This document shows, piece after piece, positions 1-11,838 of a stretch of 64,000 nt of DNA (position 1 is its first letter; every line of letters begins with the position of its first letter). The translations under genes and the position numbers were made by a program. The stretch comes from Chondrus crispus (Eukaryota; Rhodophyta; Florideophyceae; Gigartinales; Gigartinaceae): assembly GCF_000350225.1 (NCBI RefSeq), contig NW_005178937.1, forward strand, positions 124,001 through 188,000. The letters are read 5' to 3'. The notes under the pieces are model-generated. The model had not been told where the DNA came from and did no database searches. It saw only the letters and a program-made list of their open reading frames with translations.

Positions 1-1
1 A

Positions 2-1416
2 ATGGAATCTCTAGTGTCCTACGGACCGACCCAAGACATAGGCGACGCGAACAACAGGCCACTCAAGACTCTCGGCACAATTACAATGCCTGTGAGGCTT
101 GGGAAATTTGTGGGCGCAGCCGAGTTTATTGTATGCGAAAAACTAGCCGTCCCGCTAATTCTAGGCGCGGACTACTGTGACCGGTTTGTGGAAGCAGTTT
201 ATCCAAGGAAGAAAACGGTCGAGTTGGCGGATTTCTCGGAGGTTCCGATAGTTAGGCGGTTCTCGACGAGAAAAGGGAAGGAGAATCTCGTCCCGGGAGA
301 GGACGAGAATGATGGAAAGGTGGAGTGAATTTCCCCCAAGGTAAAAGTGGCAAGAGCCACGACCATCGAGCCAGGGACGCAACGCGTCGTGGAATGCACC
401 TCGAAGAGGGCGGGCTTGGTTGTGGTTCAGCCGTATTCGTCGTTGTACGAAAGGCACGGGTTGACGTGCACGAATGGTGTCGTTCAGGTTGAGCCTGACC
501 GGCCATTTCGTTTACTCGTTGCGAATTTTAGGACGTACCCTGTCAGGGTGCAAAAAGGCCAAGTGGTGGCAGAATTATTACCGCACCCGAGAGCCGCGCT
601 CGAGAGCAAAACTACCATTGGTGAAGTTCTCGGAATTCAAGAAAGGAAGAAGGAAAATTTTCCTAATTCCACCAAGACGCCTACGGGCGAGACAAGATGC
701 GAACCGTCGGATCAAGATCGCGAGGACCAGCAAGGAGAACGGAAGGAAAGGCTCTCCGCGACGGCAACTACGAAGCCGGAGCGGCGGATTGAGCCTCCCC
801 CGCCGGAAGTGGAGGAACTCGACCTGAGCCACGTGCCGGACCAGCTGCGCGAAAGGTTCCGTCGGATGTTGAAAAAATATTCCCGCATGTGGGATGGGAC
901 CCTCGGTGAGATCAACACCACGGTCCACCGGATTGAACTAGCCCCGGATACAAGGCCAATCGCACAAGCTCCCTACCGAGCCGGTCCAAAGGTCGGGAGG
1001 TCGAGGACGCAGAAGTACAGAAGATGTTAGAAGCAGGAGTCATCGAACCGGCGCAGTCAGAATGGGCGTCGCCCGTTTTATTAGTGCCGAAGCCGGACGG
1101 ATCGACGCGCTTTTGCGTAGACTACCGCAGGCTGAACGCAGTGACGGTGAAGGACACGTACCCCTTACCGCGCATGGATGAGTGCCTGGACTCGCTTGGT
1201 GACACCAAGGTTTTCTCCGCGTTGGACGCGATCTCGGGATATTGGCAGATGCCTATCCCTGAGCGCGACCGCGACAAGACCGCATTTTCGTGTCACTCAG
1301 GACTCTACCGGCTTTCAAGAATGCCCTTCGGGCTAACTAACGCGCCAGCGACGTTTCAGAGAGCAATGGATATCCTGCTCTCTCTGTTCCGTTGGAAGTG
1401 CTGTTTGGTGTATTTG
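2..1416 (+). pseudogene. pol: Element A pol, 5' part: protease, linker, RT fingers/palm
   Basis: This is the left-truncated part of a Ty3/gypsy pol; the protease active site lies off the window. The first ORF (to 328) is the C-terminal half of the retropepsin domain (motifs VCEKLAVPLILGADYC). It ends at a TGA at 326-328 where the paralogous elements C and D have CGA. The reading continues at 347-1030 as the protease-RT linker. A one-base loss near 990, compared with C, shifts the frame, and RT continues from 1024 (SEWASPVLLVPKPDG, FCVDYRRLNAV, SALDAISGYWQMP, MPFGLTNAPATFQ). The reading is cut at VYL, just before the catalytic YLDD, by the 5' LTR of element B. The match to C and D is near-identical over long stretches, so A is the same family. 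It is certainly non-functional. Confidence 0.93.
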
Positions 1417-2065
1417 TGTAGTGCACTGTACTCGGTGCCGGGACAGCTGTCTTAATCTCGCCGAAAATCGCGCTCGCCGCCGCCACGTGTACCACGGGTA
1501 CACGTAGACTCCCCTGCCGCTCTACAGGACCTCCCCGTGGACACGTGTAATCCCTCCGCAACCCATAGGGCCTATAGGGGCTGTACTTGGTCCCCTCGGG
1601 GTTACACCCGTTGTTTCCTAGTTATTCTAATTTACAGTATAATTTAGCTTCGCCATTACGGCGACGGGGGACTATATAGTCAACCCGATACTCAAAGTAA
1701 AGAGGCACGAAGCCTCGGGTCTCTTACCTTGGTTTCTGGATTCCAGGTTGTAGCCTCCACTCGGTAATGGCTCGCCCATACCGACCGAGCCATCTACACC
1801 CCTGGAATCCCAACTGCCTTCCCCGCGCGCGTCGATCACCCCGCGCAAGACCTACGTCAACTACTGTGCTCTCCGTCCTGCTAGCTCTGTTTTTCTCTTA
1901 ATTCCTCCCCCTTTTATTGCTGACTACCTTGCTACTTCTCTACCGCGCAAGCCGCGCCCGGATCCCGGTTCCGGTCATCCACCGGGTGGTCTCCCGAATT
2001 TCCTTACGCGTCCGAACGCGCGTCGCTCTGCCTACAGCCGCCACACGTGGCTGTAGTGCACGACA
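1417..2065 (+). repeat. Element B 5' LTR
   Basis: The LTR is 649 bp, starts TGTAGTGCAC and ends GTGCACGACA, so the ends form an imperfect inverted repeat. It matches 12205-12853 at about 98%. A TATA box lies inside. Its outermost nine bases (TGTAGTGCA) are the same as those of the otherwise unrelated LTRs of elements A, C and D. Confidence 0.95.
1673..1679 (+). promoter_or_regulatory. TATA box of element B 5' LTR
   Basis: TATATAG follows a G-rich stretch (GACGGGGGAC). It is identical in the 3' LTR at 12461-12467. Its position within the LTR is right for a sense-strand promoter, with the transcription start expected shortly downstream. Assignment is by motif only. Confidence 0.6.
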
Positions 2066-2068
2066 TTT

Positions 2069-2086
2069 TGGTCTCCCGACCTAGAA
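2069..2086 (+). other. Primer binding site of element B
   Basis: TGGTCTCCCGACCTAGAA begins 3 bp after the LTR. The reverse complement fits the 3' end of a tRNA: CCA, discriminator A, acceptor strand TCGGGAG and T-stem CTAGG. The implied C1:G72 pair with A73 is typical of eukaryotic tRNA-Tyr. The same 18 bases follow the LTRs of C and D. Confidence 0.75.
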
Positions 2087-2200
2087 TCAGGCGATACTCT
2101 CGTGCATTCGAGTGTCCCCTTTCTTCCCTTACCTACTTCCCCTTTATATCTCTCCTACCTGCGCTTTTCCCTCACGCACCGATCGTTAGGTGTATTCTCC

Positions 2201-4279
2201 ATGGTGACCGGCTCCGAGTCGTCCCATGACACTCGTCCGAGAGACGTCCCAGCGCCCGTCGCGGCGTGGATCACGCGGAACCGCCGCGAAGGACTCCGTG
2301 AAGCCGAGAGGTTCTCTCTCAACTTGAGCGAGGAGAAACTCAACTCGCACACCGCCAAGATACGCGAGATGTTGGACAGCCTTGTTGCTGGTAAGATCGC
2401 CGCTCAGGCGGAGGTACAGTCCCAACAGGGACGTGATCGCCTCGCCGCACTAGAAGGCGTTCTAACTCGGGCCTGGCAGAAGGACATCGGGTCCACCGTC
2501 GACAAGACGCTCCTTCCTCTACGAGAGGAAGTAAATCGCCTGACGCAGGAAGTCAACGACTTCCGTCGGCGTAACCTCGCCCTGGAATCGGCGCAAACAC
2601 GATCCGTCCCAGCTAGGCAAGACGAGTCGACCGCGCCGAAGCCAAGACCTAACCCGCTGTTACATGCGTCACAACCGTTGGACGAAAATCTACTGTTCGC
2701 CGACGTCACGAAATCGGCTCTCACGGCCGCCGGGATCCCGTTCCCCGATCCCCTGACGATGGAGGGACACCGAGATCCTACCCCGGACCTAGCGGCCGCC
2801 CGAGGCCCGTCACCAAGATCGTCTCGCGACAAGAAGGTCAAGACCGAAGGCCACCGTCACAAGTCCGGCCACAGAAGCCGACCTGAACCGGAGGATTTCT
2901 CCGGTTACTCGGGGGGATCCCCGCCCTCAGCTTCACAATCCGACTCCGATTCGGACTCCGAAGCCTAGGCATTCACGGTACCACAACCGACCTTCGGCCC
3001 TAAGGCGAAGGGTGTCACGGTGTGGAAACCGACCGACCACCGCTTCCGCGGCGCGTGTAATTATCGAGCTTACCGTCTCGTGAATACCGACCCCACCGTC
3101 GATGCAAAGGTATACGCCACGACGCGTAAGCGCGTGCAATATCTCCTCGTCGTAATGGGAGAGTACAAGTTTAACGGGTCCGACCCGATCAAAGTCATCA
3201 GCTTTTCGGCTAGATGTAAGGAGAATTTCGACAACGCAGAAATGTCGGAGGCAATGGCTCTCATGGCCTTGCCGCATCTTCTCAACCCGCCGGCGAAGGA
3301 GGCGTATGAATCCCATCGAGGATATTTCCGACGCAATCAAGGGATTGCGTCGTGGCCAGCAGCAGTGAACTGGTTGCTTCGTACGTATGCTACGAATATT
3401 CAGATCGAGCAAGTGCTTTCTGTGGTCTGGGATTTACGCCAAAAACCCGGCGAAGTGGAGACCGAGTATGCGACTCGTATGTTAACCGCCCTCGCGCGGT
3501 GTGGGGACATCCATTCCCCCTATGAACGCACTACCCCGTTCATAGAGGGCCTCCTTCCTGCGATCAAGCCGTTGGTGCTCCAAGCAAGGGAGAATCGCCC
3601 CCGATCCTCATTCGAGGACACGGTGGCCGAAGCCCGCGCTCAAGGGGCGGCCTACCGCGTGCAGACGGCTGGCGGAAGAAGACGCGTTGACGTCGCGAGA
3701 CCCGCCGCCAAGCAAGTGTTGGAGATGGCAGACAGTATGCCCTCATCGACAACCGCGGGTCTGACCCCGAGCTATCATACCGGCCTGGACGCCGACAACT
3801 TCCTCGCCAATGACGAGCCATTCGCCGCCGCAGCTGGGTCACCCTCATTTCCCACCGAGGGATCCTCATTCAACGAAAAGGATTCGTTGTTCTACGGAGA
3901 GCAGCGGCCGACCTACAAGGACCCGCCCCGGCTTCCGAGACTGCGCGAGAAGTCTCCCGGTTGGGCCGGTCGAGAGGGAACTCGGGACATGAAGACACCT
4001 TCCCCGCAAATCATCTGCTACGCATGCTACAAAGTTGGGGATCATATTAACCCCGACTGTAGCATGAAGGTGCGCGATGTGTCGCTCGTCCCTCACAGTT
4101 TTGAGAAGCTCACGGCGGCACAGAAGGCCCATGTTCCGGCAGACGCGTACTTGCGCGCTGTAGCCTTCCTCAGTTTCGAGGCGAATCGGCTGATTGCACC
4201 CGTCTTGCCGTCGAAGTCTCCCTCCGCTTCGGAGAAGTCAAGCCCCCCGAGCGGCAAGACCGCACCTCCGAAAAACTAG
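2201..4279 (+). pseudogene. gag: Element B gag (coiled-coil N-terminus, capsid, zinc knuckle)
   Basis: The ATG at 2201 (context CTCCATGG) follows the leader and opens a 255-codon reading that ends at TAG 2966-2968. The same frame continues to 4279. The N-terminal part is charged and helical, with a coiled-coil-like stretch (about residues 60-130), followed by a Ser/Asp-rich acidic tail. After the stop comes the capsid-like region, which aligns with C and D gag (NYRAYRLVN against SYRTYRLRN; the TEYATRMLTALARCGDI segment against EFNIRLTDASNRCGNV). A zinc knuckle lies at 4016-4060 (C-x2-C-x5-H-x4-C, one residue longer than the canonical spacing). The reading ends AAAAACTAG, like C and D. The internal TAG could be a mutation; D has a sense codon in the comparable place. 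Gag would build the cytoplasmic particle. Confidence 0.85.
4016..4060 (+). other. Zinc knuckle of element B gag (variant spacing)
   Basis: The motif begins CYACYKVGDH and ends with Cys-58 bases later position 4058-4060, giving C-x2-C-x5-H-x4-C instead of the canonical C-x2-C-x4-H-x4-C seen in C and D. It lies near the gag C-terminus where nucleocapsid knuckles bind RNA. Confidence 0.75.
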
Positions 4280-4548
4280 GAGACCCGCAGCTAAAAATCG
4301 CTGACATTCCATCGCGGGACACCGCGTCACCTCCGCCCCCGAAATCGGCGATCCGCGTCTTGGGGCGGAGACACGCTCCCCAAGCGAGCCCCTCCAACCC
4401 CGATCCGACGGGCATGGGGACGCTCCGCTGACCGTGGCGTCGTAACAACGGGAGGCGCTCCCCCGATGACAAGGCCGTCGAGCCAGTTTGTACACTGTCT
4501 CGACGTAATTACAAGGTCTACGCCGACCTTAGGCTCACCACCTCCATC

Positions 4549-5541
4549 ATGGTGCGTCAACTCACCATCCTGGACACGGATGCCGGCTCCAATTTTGTCC
4601 GCGCCGACAACCTGCCCAAGGGATGGGAGAGCTTAATCGAACCGGGGGAAGTCCCGACGATCGCCGACGCGAACGGGCGACCGCTACGAACAAGCGGGTC
4701 CATCACCCTCGTTGTTCGGCTAGCAACTCGCACCATGAAATGCAAGTTCATCGTGTGCGAGCGCCTGGCAGCCCCTGTCATCCTGGGCTGTGACTTTAAC
4801 GACAAGTTCGTCGAGGCCATCTATCCACGTCGGAAGGTGGTCGAGCTCGATGATGGGACGAAAGTCCCCATCGTCAGAAAACCGGCAACTCGTCGAGCCG
4901 AAGCACCTCCGCTCCTCTCGGAGCAGGAGTATGAAAACGACCCGGGTCGAGTTTCCCCCAAACTCAAGGTTTCTCGTCCGGTTACCATACCACCCGGGAC
5001 GCAAGCCTGGGTGCATGTGACCAACGGTCGTACGGGTCTTTCCGTATTGGAACCCAACCCGCAGTTATATGCGAAACACCGCGTCTCCCTGTCGAATGGG
5101 GTCGCGCACATCACCGCACTTCGAGAGTTCAAGGTCTTGGTAGCCAACTTTGCCTCAGCCCCCAAGCGCCTCTCGAAGAACCAGGTGCTGGGATACGTTA
5201 CCCCTCATCCGCGTGCCATGATACGCACCGCGATGCCTCTCGACGCCCTCCTAGCGGCAGAATTTACAGAAGGGGACAAGCCCCAATCTGAGAAGGGGGA
5301 GGAGCTCCCCCCGGCTTCGTCGAAGGAAGAACCCCAAGAATTTGATGCTTTCTCCCTCCAACATCTGCCGTCGTATGTCCGCACGCGAATACGTGACATG
5401 CTTACGCCGTACTCTCGTATGTGGAGTGGCGATCTCGGGGAAGTCCGGGCTACGCAGCACCGGATCGAACTCAACCCCGGCTCGAAGCCGTTTCGATGTC
5501 AGCCATATCGGGCTGGACCTCGGTCTCGACAAGCCAACTAG
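4549..5541 (+). pseudogene. pol: Element B protease and protease-RT linker
   Basis: The ORF opens at an ATG that corresponds to an internal Met of the C and D pol (LMSRVLSVLDTG). The protease motif here is LDTDAGSN, so the Gly of the retropepsin D-T-G triplet is Asp, which should inactivate it. Downstream segments (VCERLAAPVILGCDF, RRKVVELDDGTKVPIVRK, then the linker with TGRTGLSVLEPN) match the other elements' protease and linker. The frame is -1 relative to gag, as in D. Between gag's stop and this ATG the pol frame is interrupted. The ORF runs out at 5541, just before RT, through a frameshift. Confidence 0.85.
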
Positions 5542-6890
5542 ACGCCGTGGATGGGATGATCTCAAGCCGGGTCATCTCCCGATCACAATCAGAATGGGCA
5601 TCCCCGGTGGTTCTCATTCCCAAACCGGATGGATCCCTCCGTTTCTGCGTCGATTACAGACGTTTGAACGCGATGACAGTACGGGACACTTACCCGATTC
5701 CTCGCATGGACGAGTGTCTGGACTCGCTCGGCGAAGCGAACGTGTTCACAACTCTAGATTGTAACTCGGGTTATTGGCAAATCCCCGTTGCGGAAGAAGA
5801 CCGTCCGAAAACCACGTTCACGTGTCATGCCGGTACTTATCAATTTAACCGAATGCCGTTCAGGCTAATGAACGCGCCCGCCACATTCCAACGGATGTTG
5901 GACATTCTCCTCTCCGGATACCGATGGAAGAGCTGCCTCATCTATCTAGATGACATTATCATATTCTCGAAGGATTATGAAACTCATCTCAAGGATGTCA
6001 AGGTTATTCTCTCTGCGTTACAACAAGAGGGGTTATCACTGAAATTGAACAAGTGTAAATTCTTTCAGGACTCCGTGGAGTACCTGGGCCACATCATTCG
6101 ACCCGGGGAACTTCATGTCCACCCGAAGAATGTCTCGGCTTTGGCCGAGGCCAAGCCGCCACGAACCCAGACCGAGCTCCGCTCGTTTCTGGGTATGTGT
6201 AACGTGTACCGACGTTTCGTCGACCACTTCGCCAAGATTGCGGCGCCGTTGACGTCCATGCTCAAGAAGGGAGAGCCCGATCGGCTCCCCAAACTGGACG
6301 AAGATCGCAGGTCTGCCTTCGAAGCTCTGAAGACTTGCCTGATTTCTCCGCCGATCTTGCGACTACCGCGGCTGGCGCTACCGTCTTCCCTCGACACGGA
6401 TGCATCCGACGCCCAACTCAGTTGCACGTTATTACAGCAACACGAGGATGGTAAGAGATACCCTGTCAGGTTCTGGTCGCGAACGCTCTCGTCGGCGGAA
6501 AGGAATTACTCCACGACGGAGAAAGAATGTTTGGCCATCGTGTGGGCCATTCAGACGCTGCGTCCTTACTTGGAACGCGAGCGATTTATGGTCAACACCG
6601 ACCATCATTCCCTTCGCTGGTTAATGAATCTCGCCGACGCAAGGGGGCGTTTAGCACGGTGGCGCTTGCGCCTAGCCGAGTTTGACTTCGACGTCACGTA
6701 CGTGAAGGGCATCAAGAATTGTCTCGCCGACGCCCTCAGTCGAATACCGTCTACAGGGGGCACAACCGTCCCCATCGACGAAGAAATACCGTGCTTCTCT
6801 GTTTTAGAGTTTCACGAAGACAAGCCGGAAGTGGAATCCGAGGAGTGGGACGACGACATTCACGACGGATGCTTTGCCCTCGCCCCCCGG
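5542..6890 (+). pseudogene. pol: Element B reverse transcriptase and RNase H
   Basis: RT starts in a new frame after a shift near 5540. The blocks seen in order are QSEWASPVVLIPKPDGS, FCVDYRRLNAM, TLDCNSGYWQIPV, MPFRLMNAPATFQ and the catalytic YLDD at 5943-5954, then the thumb/connection (ELRSFLGMCNVYRRFV). RNase H follows: the first Asp in LDTDASDAQL, the Glu in TTEKECLAIVWAI, and the third Asp in NTDHHSLRW. These are the expected RT and RNase H residues. The RT-RNase H reading is open for more than 1.3 kb and is lost to a frameshift near 6885, before integrase. Confidence 0.92.
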
Positions 6891-8233
6891 CTTCCAAGGC
6901 CGCAATTACACACGACGAGATTGTACTCGCTCAACACTCCGACCCGTTCTGTAAGGAGATCGCTTCCCATCTTAAGAAAGGGGAGGGTGTGGCCCAAATT
7001 CGCCTCTCCAAGTTCTTCATGAACAAGGAAGGGGTACTTTGTCGGAAAGTGCACCTTGACGGTGTTGACCAAATCGTCGTACCAACCACTCTGCCCGAGC
7101 GAGTGTTGTATATGGCGCATTACCCCGCCGCCTCGGGACACTCTGGAGGCAGGCGTCTGTTCTACACATTAAGACAACGGTACTACTGGCCGAGTATGTC
7201 CGTCGACGCATACGCCACAGTGAGAAGGTGCTCCGACTGTGCGAAAGCCCGCATTAAATTGTGTAAGCACAACGCGAAGTTGAAAACGTTCCCTCCGATG
7301 GGACCCTTGGAGTTTATCGCTATTGACATCCTAGGCGAACTCCCCAGAACACCAAGAGGCAATCGGTACCTCTTGGTAATATCTGATCGTTACTCAAAGC
7401 TGACCCGAACGGTGCCGCTTAAGATAATTACCGCTGAGACCGTTGCTCAGGCGTTCGTCACACACTAAGTCTTCGTATACGGAGCCCCAGTGAAGCTACT
7501 CTCCGACAATGGGAGTCAATTCACGTCAAAGTTCTTCCTTGCCGTGTGCAAAATCCTTCGCGTTGAAAGCATGTTCACCACAGCTTATCACCCACAAGCT
7601 AATGGACAAGTGGAGAGGTTCAACCGCACCCTGGTGTCCTCCCTACGGCACTACCTAGCCGACAACCAACGCGATTGGGACCAGTCCACGGACGCGCTAA
7701 CCTACGGTTACAATTGTACCGTTAATCGCATGATCGGTATGAAGCCGTTTGATCTTGTTTTATCCCGGACACCGGCGCCGCTTTCCATCCAACAGACCCC
7801 TACACTGGAACAGGATGTCTCGTGGACGCAATATAAGCTCCGTTTCTTAACGTGGTTACGCGGGCTAATGTCAACAGCCCGTGACACGCTGCTCGCCGGT
7901 CAAGACCGCTATAAACGCGATTTCGACAAGAGATTGCGGACGCCGACACCGCACTACTCAATAGGTGATCAAGTCCTCATCGAGCGAGAGACATCCCTGC
8001 GAGTGGATGAGAAGACGGATAAGGACCGGGTCAATAACAAGTTAGCCCCTCGGACGGAAGGGCCATTCCCGGTGGTGGCCCTAGACGAGCATGCAGTGAC
8101 CATTGTCCGGACTACAGGCCTGAAGGACGGAGTCTCGAGAGACCGCATTGTGAAAGCCCCTAGTAAAGCCCCCTCTCCGGACCGAGCTCATGGACATAAC
8201 ACCCTCTGCGGTGACCACCCCCGTCGACGCTGA
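6891..8233 (+). pseudogene. pol: Element B integrase
   Basis: The integrase frame enters near 6890 and runs to 8233. The zinc-binding residues are visible (MAHYPAASGHSGG with its two His, then CSDCAKA), as are the core Asp in AIDILGELP, the second Asp in LLSDNGSQF and the Glu in GQVERFNRTL, giving a D,D-35-E core. A stop at 7466-7468 interrupts it where the paralogues have Trp (HHWVFVYG), and the same frame continues from 7490. The C-terminal part carries the usual RYKRDFDKRLR helix and the SH3-like segment before the chromodomain linker. The stop makes this copy inactive. Confidence 0.92.
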
Positions 8234-8265
8234 GACGGAATCTACGCCCCCTCAGGCGATCGAAA

Positions 8266-9198
8266 GTGACGCCGCTACTCCTCTTCCCATCGGGGGTCAC
8301 GACCCCTCCGAGAGAGGACGAGTTCGACCCAGATGAACCGGGGATCAACCCGCCCGCTCCAACGGACACGGACGATCGCCCTACTCGCAATAGGAACGAG
8401 ATTGAGAACGCGGCGCGCAACGCGACGGTAACCCGACCTTCGGGGTCAAAACCCGTTACCTGGAACGCAGAAAACGCCCCTACATCGGGACTAATAGACG
8501 CCCTCCGAGGCGACTCGCACCTCCGGATCATATCCAAATTGACTCCGAGTTCTGGCTCTACGGGTGGACCAACCGGGACGCAGACGAGACCGAAATCACC
8601 CCGACCTCGACAAGCGGATCCCGCCCCGAGAGGCGACAAGTCGCCGAGCGAGCAAACGCGTACCTTAACCGCGAAGCCGCCTGACACGTGGAGACGGGCC
8701 AAAAAAATTCAAAGGAAAATCCGCCCGTCCGAGCCCTCCGCACGGGCGGTGGTCACGGACCTCACGCGCGGCCCCACGGAAACGCCACCGAGTACAAAAG
8801 GGACAGCCGGGGAGCACATCGCGAACTTAGCGTCTATGTGTACCTTCGGTTACCCTCCCCTCATTGCCTCGGTACGTTCTCCTACCCCGCCACTCGCGGT
8901 TCAGGCCTCCACTCAACGCGCGCCAAGCACGCCCCCTGAGGCAACGAATTGGCCCCCCTTGACGGACGAAGACCCCAAAACCTACGTGGTTGAGGCGCTC
9001 ACCGGACATAAACCGTGAACGGACGGAATGCCGCTTTTCCGAGTCCGGTGGTATGGGTACACGGCCGAAGACGACACCTGGGAACCGGCGAACTACATAG
9101 GTTATAACACCGTCCTACGATTCTGCCGTCGCAAGAGCCTCCCTGTACCAACCGCTAAGTTATGGTCTGCTCCGGGTAGCATAGGCATCGACAAATAA
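8266..9198 (+). pseudogene. pol: Element B integrase tail: disordered linker and chromodomain
   Basis: After another frame change, a long Pro/Thr/Ser-rich linker (8266-8975) leads into a chromodomain. The domain starts at YVVEALTGHKP (8982) and continues after a TGA at 9016-9018 in the same frame with FRVRWYGYTAEDDTWEP and FCRRKSLPVP, ending at TAA 9196-9198. The aromatic and acidic residues (RWYGY, DDTWEP) match the chromodomains of A, C and D. Chromodomains of this kind tether integrase to modified histones and bias insertion. The linker is much longer than in C or D. Confidence 0.83.
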
Positions 9199-10214
9199 CC
9201 CCCCCGTTGGCCCTGGCGGCGTCCTCGACGCCAGGGACACCCCCCCCACACGCCGCGCCACGGGAAGGGGTTACCCTCGCGGGTCGCCTATTCCCCGACC
9301 TTCCTCAGCTTCCAGCTGCAATCTTCCCCACAGAGGGAAAATACACCGATCCAAGGTGAGCAGCCGATCCCTCGACAAATCGGCTAAACCGTCCCGCAAA
9401 ACGCGCGGTCGCTTACGGAGGAGATCCCTCGCGTCACCGCACGCCAGGGCCAACATCTACGGAACCCACGCATGGACCGCCCAGGTCTTTCCGATCGCCA
9501 CGTTCAGATGCACCTCTCCTTCGTTCTTCGCATCACGTCCCTCCCCGAGTCCTGACCCTTCGGCCTCCAAAGGGAAACGATAGAATCGATGGGTTTTCCT
9601 CCCCGCCGTGACGCCGCGATCCGTGACCCTGGCTAAGTTTTTGGCCATGGAATCACGCTTGCCTCGCCCCGCGTTCAGTATTATCTATCTAACCCTCTCC
9701 TCTCCGGAGCCATCCGCCGATCGGAAAGTCGTCTACCCGCTATCTGCTGACTGACTCGTTACTTCCCGAGCCACACCTCGCCTCCTACGCGGTGACCCTG
9801 CGCCTCAGGGAACCCTGCCCCGGACGTGTCCCTCGCGGTTACGGCCCCCTCAACCCAAGGGAGGGGCCGCCGCCAGCTCTACAACCACCACGGAGTGGCT
9901 CCGCCCCGCTCCCGATCGCGGCTCCCCCCGCGACGTTGCGCTCTGTACCGCGCTGGAATACGGCCCGACGGAACGGCCGCTAGAGACGTCCGAAGCACAG
10001 TGGGGGCGACCAACTCATCACGTTGTGTTGTCCCCCCCTTCTTTTCTCTCAACCGACCTTCCCTCGCCGCTCCCCTCGACCCGACGTGCTCGCGTAAGAT
10101 GATGGATAGGAGAAGAGGTCCCGTTTTATTTCTACCGTAATGCCTCTTCACTTCCTCTACTCGCGTGCTACGCGCTACCCCGGGGGGCCTCGTCCTGAGG
10201 ACGCCCGCCCGCCA
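9199..10214 (+). other. Element B spacer between chromodomain and antisense gene
   Basis: About 1 kb lies between the chromodomain stop and the convergent stop of the antisense gene. ORFs here are short and show no conserved motif. It is about four times shorter than the matching spacers of A, C, D and E1. It may hold the 3' ends of two convergent transcripts, but no signal is certain. Confidence 0.6.
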
Positions 10215-11838
10215 TTACTCCGACATTCCATAGTCGGCCAGGTCGCCCTCTACTCCTGCAACCGGAGCAACCGGTGCATCCGAGGGAATCGACCCTCCGT
10301 CAGAGTCGAGGGTAGCTCCCTCGACCGCCGCCGCTACCGGAGTCCCCGCCACTCCCAAGGCGACATCCATCGCCACCGCGCTGTCTGTCTCAGGTGCGGA
10401 CGACTCCGTGCTCGCCGCCGCCTTGAGGCGTTTCACCCCCGCCACAAATTCGGCGTTGTGTACTAATTTTGTTAACTCGTCTTCAGAGACGCCCAGCTCG
10501 GCAAATAATCTACGCCGTGGGGTCGACGCCGCCTCGGGCGATGTTGACCCGTCTCGCGGGACTTCCACGGGAACTCCCCTGCGGCCCGGTACTTCCGCCG
10601 GTGCCGACCCGACCGGAGTCCCTCCCGAGCTCAGACCGCTTTCGAGGGCGTGGGGCTCATCGGTCGTCGGTGGCACAGGATCTGTACCCCCTGCATCAGC
10701 TCGGGCTGCAGACTGGCAAAGGTCACCGGGTCGAAACGGATCCAATTTCCGGACCCCGGCCCTCCCGCATCTTCACGCCTTCCGGGCGACGCGTTCGCTC
10801 GATCCGTACGGTCGTAATGATGCCTTGACCGTACGGCACGCGCGACCATTCCACCTTGTCGTGGACCTCCAGCAACCTTCTCAGCTGAGCGGATACCCAA
10901 GGTCCGCCTAACACCTCATCCAAGTTTAACTTGTGTAGCCAGTCAACTATCATGGTCGGTAACACGTATAGTCGCCCATCTAAGGACGACCATATGAACC
11001 GTTTCGCAACAATAGCGATCCACTGGCTCAGAAAAATCATCCAGCGAGACGAACACGGCGAGTCATTGAGACTCAAGCCGAAATACACCAAACAAGGTGG
11101 AATCTCCGCAAGGAAGTCGGCCCGGACTTCGTATTGCGCGAACCAATGCGGTATCTGCGGGTACCGTTCATATCGGGATCGAGGTTGAAAAGTTGTCGCC
11201 TCGATCCACTCATACGCCACAAAAATACCAAGGGCGTTTCTCATCCGACGCTCAAACTTGAGCTTGTCGTAATAACCCGGGTTCCTTTCCCGTTCCACGT
11301 ACTCCTCGAAACGAGAAGGCAGAATGGGCTTGTCCCACGCTAGGTACTCAACAGCTGGCTCCTCAACTCGGTCCGGTAAGTTGTCTAATATACGCCTTAA
11401 ATTGGCGACGTACCCTCGGTTCCCCTCGGTGCGGTACGCCCATGTGTCGAAGTCCCACTCGGCGGGGATCGGACGGTTACACGGTGTTCTAGCCAACCGC
11501 CGTACCAAGGTCGCTATATACTTTTGGCGGCGTCCACGCCCCAGGCGGCGATACTTTGCCCAGACGTGCTCATCCTCCACCGCGAGGCGGAAGGAAAAAT
11601 CACGAGACCACACAGCCCTCAAGCTGAGACCACCGGGGAGCGCCCCAGTCACGTCCGCGTATGAACGGATTAGTTGGCTGTCACGCAGGCCGGCGGCCGT
11701 AAGAAAAGGGGCTCGCTCGAACGCCAGTGGGTCGTCGACCATGTTCTTGCCGCGCAGATCCCGAGGCGCCGGCCACCCGTTCATGCACGCGCTGCCTGTC
11801 TCCCCCGGTTCCCCATACGGGTTGTGGAACCGTTCCAT
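10215..11838 (-). pseudogene. Element B antisense gene (uncharacterised family)
   Basis: The gene is on the strand opposite gag-pol, between pol and the 3' LTR. The first ATG in the main frame is at 11838; the frame is open further upstream (to 12069 by a GTG), so the start is uncertain. The 448-codon frame ends at 10723 and a second frame (10745-10215) carries on, so one frameshift lies near 10740. It matches the antisense genes of A, C and D at FDTWAYRTEGNRGYV (others CDTWKFRTEGERDYL), FERRMRNALGIFVAYEWIEA (others FERxxRSDTGYFxAYQ) and the FAQYEVRADF segment (others WSQYEVCQGFW). Next comes a Pro/Ser/Ala-rich region and a helical C-terminus (LFAELGVSEDELTKLV). There is no known enzymatic motif, signal peptide or obvious membrane segment. 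I do not recognise the family. Confidence 0.75.
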
